From: Dolomedes plantarius
Taxonomy: Eukaryota > Arthropoda > Arachnida > Araneae > Dolomedidae
Direction of reading: 5' to 3'
Length of the DNA: 64,000 nt
Assembly (NCBI GenBank): GCA_907164885.2
Contig: OU015498.1
Location: 89,513,149 to 89,577,148 of the forward strand
The notes beneath the pieces are model-generated. The model made no database searches and had not been told where the DNA came from. It worked only from the letters and a program-made list of their open reading frames with translations. This document shows, in pieces, positions 59,460-64,000 of the stretch (position 1 is the stretch's first letter; each line of letters opens with the position of its first letter). Both the position numbers and the translations under genes were made by a program.

Positions 59460-60292
59460 TATTTTATAAAATTATAAAAGGGCTATTTGATACCAAGGAC
59501 AACCAATGTCATGTTCAATTTCTACAGTATGGAAAGACTCTAACAAATAGATCTTCCCACATTTCAGGGAAAATTAGTAGGCATGGAGCATTTTAAACAA
59601 AGAGTTAATTTATTATTTTAAATTATTGAAATTCTAGTAACTTAGAGTAAAATAAAAACCAGTATATCAACACCAAAAATTTTATCACAGTTATTTCAGC
59701 TTATTTCTAGTAACTCAACCCTGTTCAAAAAGAATCCTTTGAAAATAATAAAGTTGCTTTGAAAGAAGGTACTCTGTGCTCGTGGATGCTACGAATTGAT
59801 TTCATCAGTAAACACTGATAAATTTTTGATATTTGCAACAAATTCCTCTTTTTCCTCCACCCAAGAGACATGTTTTCAAGTCACGCACTCAGGGTAAAAG
59901 GGGAATAAAATATTGCAGAGCTATTTTTATCAAGTCAACGCAATTAGTGGGTCCTAAATGCTCCCGCTAAACTAATTTTTGGGGTTAGCTAATATTTTTG
60001 AAACCACACATGTTTGTTTTACGAGAGCGGTGCTTTCCAGAGCGGTAAACTGCGAAATGAAACAAATCTAATGCGCTCCATGTGATTCTTGAAGGTAATA
60101 TCTGTAGGAAGAAGAGGAAAATATTCAGCTAGTTAGCTCTATGAGGCTAAAGAAATTAAACAGTTCTTATTTGTTTTTCGTCTGGAATTTCAGAAATGTC
60201 GAATTTGAATATTGTGATTTATGAGTTAAGGACAATTTTTGAAAACAGGATTTATGAGTTAAGGTTAAATCTGATATACTAGACTTGCATTA
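59460..60292. other. Unique stretch, no gene seen
   Basis: Single-copy AT-rich DNA between two Helitron copies in the same orientation. Confidence 0.45.
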
Positions 60293-60913
60293 TCTATATA
60301 TATATAACAGTTCCGTAACTGATTGACTGACTGACTGACATATGGAGCACAGACCAAACCGCTGGACCTAAAGGGCTGAAATTTTGCATGGCGATTTTTC
60401 TTGTAGTGTATGGGTGCAATAAGAGAGATTTTTGAAAAATTCTTCTTAGATTTTTTTAAAGTTAAATTTTTAAGCCGTTTTTGTAACATTCTTTAAAGTT
60501 TGCATTTAAAATAATAATCTGAGGGTTATAAAATTTACATCACGAGAAACATCATAAAAATTCCTTTAAAGTGAAATATTTTTCGAATCTTTACCTCCCT
60601 TTTCTGATTTTTGGTAAATTCTTAAAGATTAATTTTTAGAATTTAATTTATTAAATGCTGATCACGTGGTTTTTTCTTTTTTTGGTACTTTAAATTAATT
60701 TATCGCCACGTTCATAGCAACGAAATAGACAAAAAAAAATTTCTTGCTAATGCGGCAGATGATTGGACATTATCCAAAAAAAATTAAAATACAGTAAAAG
60801 AAATGCTCCTCAAACTGTACTATATTAACTGCACTATATTCTTTAGCACGTTCTATTAGATTTAATTTGAATATTTTCTTCTTCATTATTTTGTCTATAA
60901 TAATATCCGTTAC

Positions 60914-60980
<67 letters not shown>

Positions 60981-61130
60981 CATCAATGGCATACATTGAT
61001 CGTTGTATTTATTATAAATATATACATCTATATATATATATATATATACTATATTTGGTATTAATTGCATACATTGATCATTGTATTTAATCAGAATGTA
61101 CTCCGTAGCGAAGTACGGGTTTTCAGCTAG
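60293..61130 (+). mobile_element. Non-autonomous Helitron, family 1, copy 6
   Basis: TCTATATATATA start, acagttccgtaactgattgac motif, an expanded TA run at about 60921-60975, 3' stem and TTTCAGCTAG followed by T. Confidence 0.86.
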
Positions 61131-61570
61131 TCAATCATAAAATCAAAGGCAGTTATTTAAATCTTTGAATTAGGCACTTTACGCCAGAGAAACAATACAA
61201 TTGAAACGATGAGTTCAGCGTAGGAATCTACGACTAAAACGTATCTAATTTGCTTCGTGTACATTTTGAAACAAATTTTTTTTTCAGCTATATATTACAA
61301 CGTCTTTGACTATGCATGCATGCATATGTGAATAAAAATATCGATTACAGACAGGTTTAAACTATAAAACCCTCAATGTATTTTGTATCCAAGTCCCTGA
61401 ATTTCAACTATAGCTAATGTTCCGGGACTTGGCTATATCAAAGTAATGAAGAGATAATTGAAGTAATGTTGTAGTATACAATAACATTAACAGAATTCGT
61501 GACTAGAAACTTAGCAAAAAATCTAAGGTACAAAATGATAATTTATTTAATTTGTATTACGAATATATAT
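61131..61570. other. Unique stretch, no gene seen
   Basis: AT-rich, ending in a short TA run. Nothing recognised. Confidence 0.45.
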
Positions 61571-61976
61571 ACCGTAAAATTTTGAGTATAATACACTCTT
61601 TTTTCACAATTTATTCAGCAAAAAATGAGGGTGCGTATTATACTCATGTACAAAAAATTAAATTTTATGTTTTAAACATTGAATAAATGACAAATAATAG
61701 ATGAGCTGTATTCTAGTGAAAGTAATTAAGATTGATAATATGACAGTATTGTTTGTTTTGAATTACAAATTTAAGTTTTTTTGGGTACCTAATTTGACGT
61801 TTTATTTTTATTACAAATTTTATTTATGTTAATAAGTATTTGTGCGATTTTTAAATAAGATATTGAAAAGTTATGGGTGAGTATTATAGTCAAAATTTAC
61901 TTTTCTCCGAAAATTTCGAGAAAAATCAAGCATGCATATGATACACGTGTGCGCATTATAGTAAAGATTTTACGGT
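61571..61976. mobile_element. MITE with CCGTAAAAT ends
   Basis: The left end, ACCGTAAAATTTTGAGTATA and onward, and right end (…TATAGTAAAGATTTTACGGT) are inverted copies of about 25 bp with mismatches. TA-rich flanks make the exact target duplication unclear; a Tc1/mariner-type MITE is likely. Confidence 0.6.
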
Positions 61977-61977
61977 G

Positions 61978-62016
<39 letters not shown>

Positions 62017-62308
62017 ATATATGTGTGTATATATATATTTGTGTATATATATATATGTGTGTGTGTGTATATGGCTTTTTTCTGGGGGTACACGGGGATA
62101 TCGCGTATGTCCACCCTTTTTTAAAGCATTATTTTGGCTTAATCGAAATATGAAGAAACTTGCCAATCAATTGTTAATATATATCCAAAAGTATTTTTTT
62201 AATTGCGCGTTTGATGCCCTGTGACGTGACGTGTGAAAACACGGTACTAAAAATGCTCACCTTTATTTGAGAAAACACAGTATACACACCTATTTTTTTA
62301 GAAGAAAA

Positions 62309-62382
<74 letters not shown>

Positions 62383-63833
62383 AAGAAAATGATTAAAAAC
62401 TGAAATGAAATAAAAAATTCTAATGAATGACCTATTGTTCATTTGTAGAAAGATACATTGGAGAAAAGTTTATACTTGAATTTATCTGATCTGCAATACA
62501 AATGAGAAATTTTGACTTACTGAATTGTTTTAAGTAAATAAAAATGAAGCTACATAATCAAAATATAGGCAACACCAGACTCTAGTTTATTACGTTACTT
62601 TTCTATGTTTCAAACTGTTACAATTTTATTAGACAGGATGTAAACACTTTTTCCAATTTTTTTCTATGCATTTCATTTTATTCTGTTACCGACACTTAAG
62701 ATTTCATTTGTTCTATATGATACTTAGAGTGATCTCAACAAATAAATGAATCGATAAATATAAGGCATCAAGTTTGTTATTGCTTTCAAAAATATCATAT
62801 ACAACAGACTGTTAAACGTACATTTTTGCAATGAATATTAATCTATCATTTTATTTACCCATTCTATGAATCTATATCTATTATTTTATTTATTATGTGA
62901 GGCCAAGAATTCCTCCAATTGTAACAAGAGTCGTTTTTTTTTTTACGGAGAAAGGTACTTAGCTATTGTAAATTAAAAGCGAACTATCTCAAAAAAATTA
63001 AATAACGTTACATGTTGATACATACACTCTTCCAGATCTCCTTCATTAGAATTAGACTGTTATGTATTTTTTTCTTATTTAGCGATTTACTACCCTTCAA
63101 AATCTTCCTTTGTAAAGCTTTATCACAACACGGTTCTAAATATCCGAAATATTTTTAACGCGTTTCAGACTGAAAATAGTTATTAATTAATACTACTGAA
63201 AGAAAAAATTTATTGTTATTTACTTTTACATTTGGTTGCTCATAAAACACAGCTTGCGTGGTATCACTGCGATCTACGCGTCATAAATAATGTGTTGTAC
63301 TTCGCAAAATAGTTTTCTACTGAAATACGTAAGCTTTTCCTCATAATCTCTTCAGATGTAATTTTTCAAAGCTGTTATGATAAAACCCAATCATAAACCC
63401 GCAACAACCGTTGTATGGTACCGTTCTGTGGTAGGTTTTCATTGTGAGGGAGGTCAGTCCTTTTTCTCTAATGAGTCGAAACCAACCCATAAAAGCAACT
63501 AGATCTCAAAGAAGAGTATCTTCTGCATCGGACTCGCTCGTTGTTACAGCTGCTCGGCGAACCGTGAACAACCTTTGAACGTGTGAAAAAAACAAAAGAT
63601 GTCCTTTGAGTGACTGGTGCCCATAAAGCCTAGAAGCAGGTTAATTGTAGCACTTCACCAATACACCGCCTGATACTGTTTGACCAGCTTTCTGTTTCGA
63701 CAAAGGATTTTTTCGGGGGAACCACAATTAGGCCAGCATTGCCGATTGGGGGAAAAGATAATCTTGTTTGGGGGTGTTTGTGGGGTTAAGTGCTCATGCA
63801 TGCAGTGGTAATGTGGAACAGGAGGACGCGAAG
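61977..63833. other. Microsatellites and unique sequence
   Basis: TA/TG runs at 61978-62070 and (TA)n then (GA)n at about 62309-62379. The rest is unique. From about 63400 the sequence becomes less AT-rich, possibly a promoter or 5' untranslated region for the exon proposed next. Confidence 0.4.
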
Positions 63834-63931
63834 ATGGTGTCTCAAGGTTATATTTGGTATTTAATTTTCGGGGTTGTGAAAGTTCACGCGGATTATGGAT
63901 GGCAGATTTGTTTCGGCGTGATCACGGGTGG
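63834..63931 (+). CDS. Candidate first coding exon with signal peptide
   Basis: An ATG in strong context (A at -3, G at +4) opens 32 codons beginning MVSQGYIWYLIFGVVKVHA, a short hydrophobic signal-peptide-like stretch. It ends at GG|GTAAGC, a good donor. The in-frame stop comes only just past the donor. The region is less AT-rich than the rest of the window. I do not recognise the protein, and the next exon would lie outside the window. Confidence 0.25.
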
Positions 63932-64000
63932 GTAAGCGGTTGAAAGTCCGAGAGTCGGTATCTTTGTTCTGGCAGGATCAGTCATGGTTCCGGAGAGAAT

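Overview
The window looks like repeat-dense, intron-rich or intergenic DNA from an arthropod. A chelicerate, probably a spider, is my best guess from the AT-rich composition, the tRNA-derived SINEs and the mix of transposons (Gypsy, Tc1, Helitron, TTAA elements). This taxonomic call is inference. No bacterial-style operon, rRNA, CRISPR array or complete host gene is visible. Three short stretches have exon-like signals: 23178-23347 (+), 37346-37512 (-) and 63834-63931 (+). None could be tied to a known family.

The only long coding frames belong to mobile elements. At 13966-20040 lies an intact Ty3/Gypsy-class LTR retrotransposon on the minus strand. Its LTRs are almost identical, it has a 5-bp target duplication, and its gag-protease and pol frames are open. 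In pol the integrase lies upstream of reverse transcriptase and RNase H. That is the order of GMR1-type elements and the reverse of ordinary Gypsy. At 44544-48255 is a DNA transposon flanked by TTAA, with a 568-598-residue transposase that reads as open; its termini point to the Kolobok superfamily. At 51525-53139 is a broken DD34E Tc1-like element set in a TA microsatellite. A pogo/Tigger relic lies at 54814-55730.

The rest is a layered archive of small non-autonomous elements. These are six copies of one Helitron family (TC...CTAG ends), two of a second Helitron family, and several TTAA-flanked families, one with at least five copies. There are also pogo-type and hAT-type MITEs, and a 643-bp element with a 9-bp target duplication inside a SINE. 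At least three modular tRNA-headed SINE types share body segments. Tandem arrays occur at 12017-20825 (about 0.7-kb units), 22761-23504 (372 bp), 25220-25607 (97 bp with a 194-bp dimer pattern) and 49440-50520 (about 220 bp).

Region by region: 0-12 kb holds scattered MITEs, SINEs and Helitrons. 12-21 kb is a tandem cluster split by the LTR element. 21-26 kb holds short tandem duplications and Helitrons. 26-35 kb is dense in TIR elements and Helitrons, with nested insertions. 35-44 kb is mostly unique AT-rich DNA with one exon-like patch. 44-48 kb is the TTAA autonomous element. 49-56 kb holds a satellite, the Tc1 landing pad and the pogo relic. 56-62 kb is again TTAA and Helitron copies. 62-64 kb is unique sequence ending in a lower-AT segment that may be the start of a host gene.
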